The translations under genes and the position numbers were made by a program. This document shows, one piece after another, positions 6,178 to 6,765 of a stretch of DNA of 6,765 bases. The notes beneath the pieces are model-generated. The model made no database searches and was not told the origin of the DNA. It worked only from the letters and a program-made list of their open reading frames with translations. Origin of the DNA: Boseongicola sp. SB0675_bin_26 (GTDB lineage: Bacteria > Pseudomonadota > Alphaproteobacteria > Rhodobacterales > Rhodobacteraceae); assembly GCA_009843725.1 (NCBI GenBank), contig VYCX01000298.1, positions 1 through 6,765 on the forward strand, written 5' to 3'. Within the stretch, counting starts at the first letter, position 1, and every line of letters begins with the position of its first letter.

Positions 6178-6765
6178 TCAGCTTTCGTGGATGCCGTCGC
6201 CGCAAGACGCGCCGTCCTCAAAGCGCGCATTCGCTTCGCCACGGGCAGGCGGTTCGATCTCGGCGGCCATCGCTTTGCGGGAGACTTCGGCGTTGACCTT
6301 GGGCTGCCATCCGAGATGGGCGGCCTCGCGATTGTCCCGCCAGCACGGGGAATTGGCGGAGGTGCCATGGATGATTGTGCATCCAGGCCTGAGACTCATG
6401 AAGACGGGATCAAACAGCTGGATGAAGTTGTCGCCGCTCATGCATGTCGGCAGAATCCGGTGCTTGCTGGGCTCAGGGAAGCAGGACCCAATGCGCAAGC
6501 AGACCGCTTCGATCCCGAACTTGTCATGGTGCATGCGCAAAGACACCTCGCCCAATTCCTTTGAGACGCAATTGGGGTCATTCTGGCACATGGTCGACGT
6601 TCCATCCATACTTTCCAATTGCCGGTGAGGGCCGATTGCATGGTTTGGGCATTCAAGACGCACTTCCGAGCGTAACCAGAGCTTTTTGCGCCCCTTCGTA
6701 GAGATTGAGCATTCCGTCAAGAATGGCGTTGCGGATCGCCTTTCGTGGGGCATCGGTCGGACGGC
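6178..6765 (-). pseudogene. udh: Broken uronate dehydrogenase (5' end outside window)
   Basis: Udh oxidises D-galacturonate or D-glucuronate with NAD to the aldarolactone, the first step of the oxidative uronate pathway, and is a short-chain-type epimerase/dehydratase-fold enzyme. From the right edge one frame reads AILDGMLNLYEGAQKALV and then stops at 6653 (TGA). About ten bases later another frame picks up NHAIG (from 6645) and continues to the natural end: MHHDKFGIEAVCLRIGSC, PEPSKHRILPT, NREAAHLGWQPK, ARFEDGASCGDGIHES. So a small indel breaks the gene. The catalytic YGVSK has become NCVSK: the tyrosine is lost, either by substitution or by a 3-base in-frame deletion (AAT-TAC-GGC to AAT-TGC would do it). 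Several other conserved spots are changed (for example CMSGDN for the usual WLSYDD). The stop is five bases before the DapA-like gene. The NAD-binding N-terminus would lie right of the window. Confidence 0.85.

Noticed and set aside
1..6765. tRNA genes, rRNA, CRISPR arrays, insertion sequences or attachment-site repeats
   Set aside because: Reading both strands I found no cloverleaf-like sequence, no regularly spaced repeats, no transposase or integrase fragments and no long direct repeats flanking the accessory block.

Overview
The window looks like a piece of an alphaproteobacterial replicon, probably Rhizobiales or a relative. The evidence is high-GC coding sequence, a direct-repeat LexA operator of the alphaproteobacterial type (GTTC-N7-GTTC), a uronate dehydrogenase remnant and accessory families (ArdC, DUF6878, DUF6915) typical of plasmids and integrative elements in that class. 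All family assignments are made by eye, without database searches.

Layout. Positions 1-499 (minus) hold the 5' end of an SLC13-type permease that runs off the left edge. Positions 500-1008 hold no gene I can support. Positions 1009-1888 (minus) carry a tight two-gene operon, a DUF6878 protein followed by a DUF6915 protein. Its promoter has a consensus-like -35, and the -10 lies inside the spacer of a LexA box, with a second LexA box downstream. A leader-like stretch of about 360 bases separates this promoter from a divergent plus-strand ArdC-family antirestriction/zincin gene (2369-3508). A galM-type aldose 1-epimerase follows on the plus strand (3656-4648).

The right third (4835-6765, minus) is a decaying hexuronate-oxidation cluster. 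It contains a frameshifted uronate dehydrogenase (udh) lacking its catalytic tyrosine, an intact DapA-superfamily gene, and a 5'-deleted, frameshifted 5-dehydro-4-deoxyglucarate dehydratase (kdgD) whose Schiff-base lysine has become threonine. The kdgD homology begins inside the last codons of the DapA-like gene, so a deletion seems to have fused the two.

Together, the outer parts look like ordinary sugar and organic-acid metabolism, and the 1.0-3.5 kb block looks like a small accessory island. The most interesting signal is DNA-damage (LexA) control of the DUF6878-DUF6915 operon, divergent from an antirestriction gene. The second is the step-by-step loss of the oxidative uronate pathway with one DapA-like enzyme left intact.
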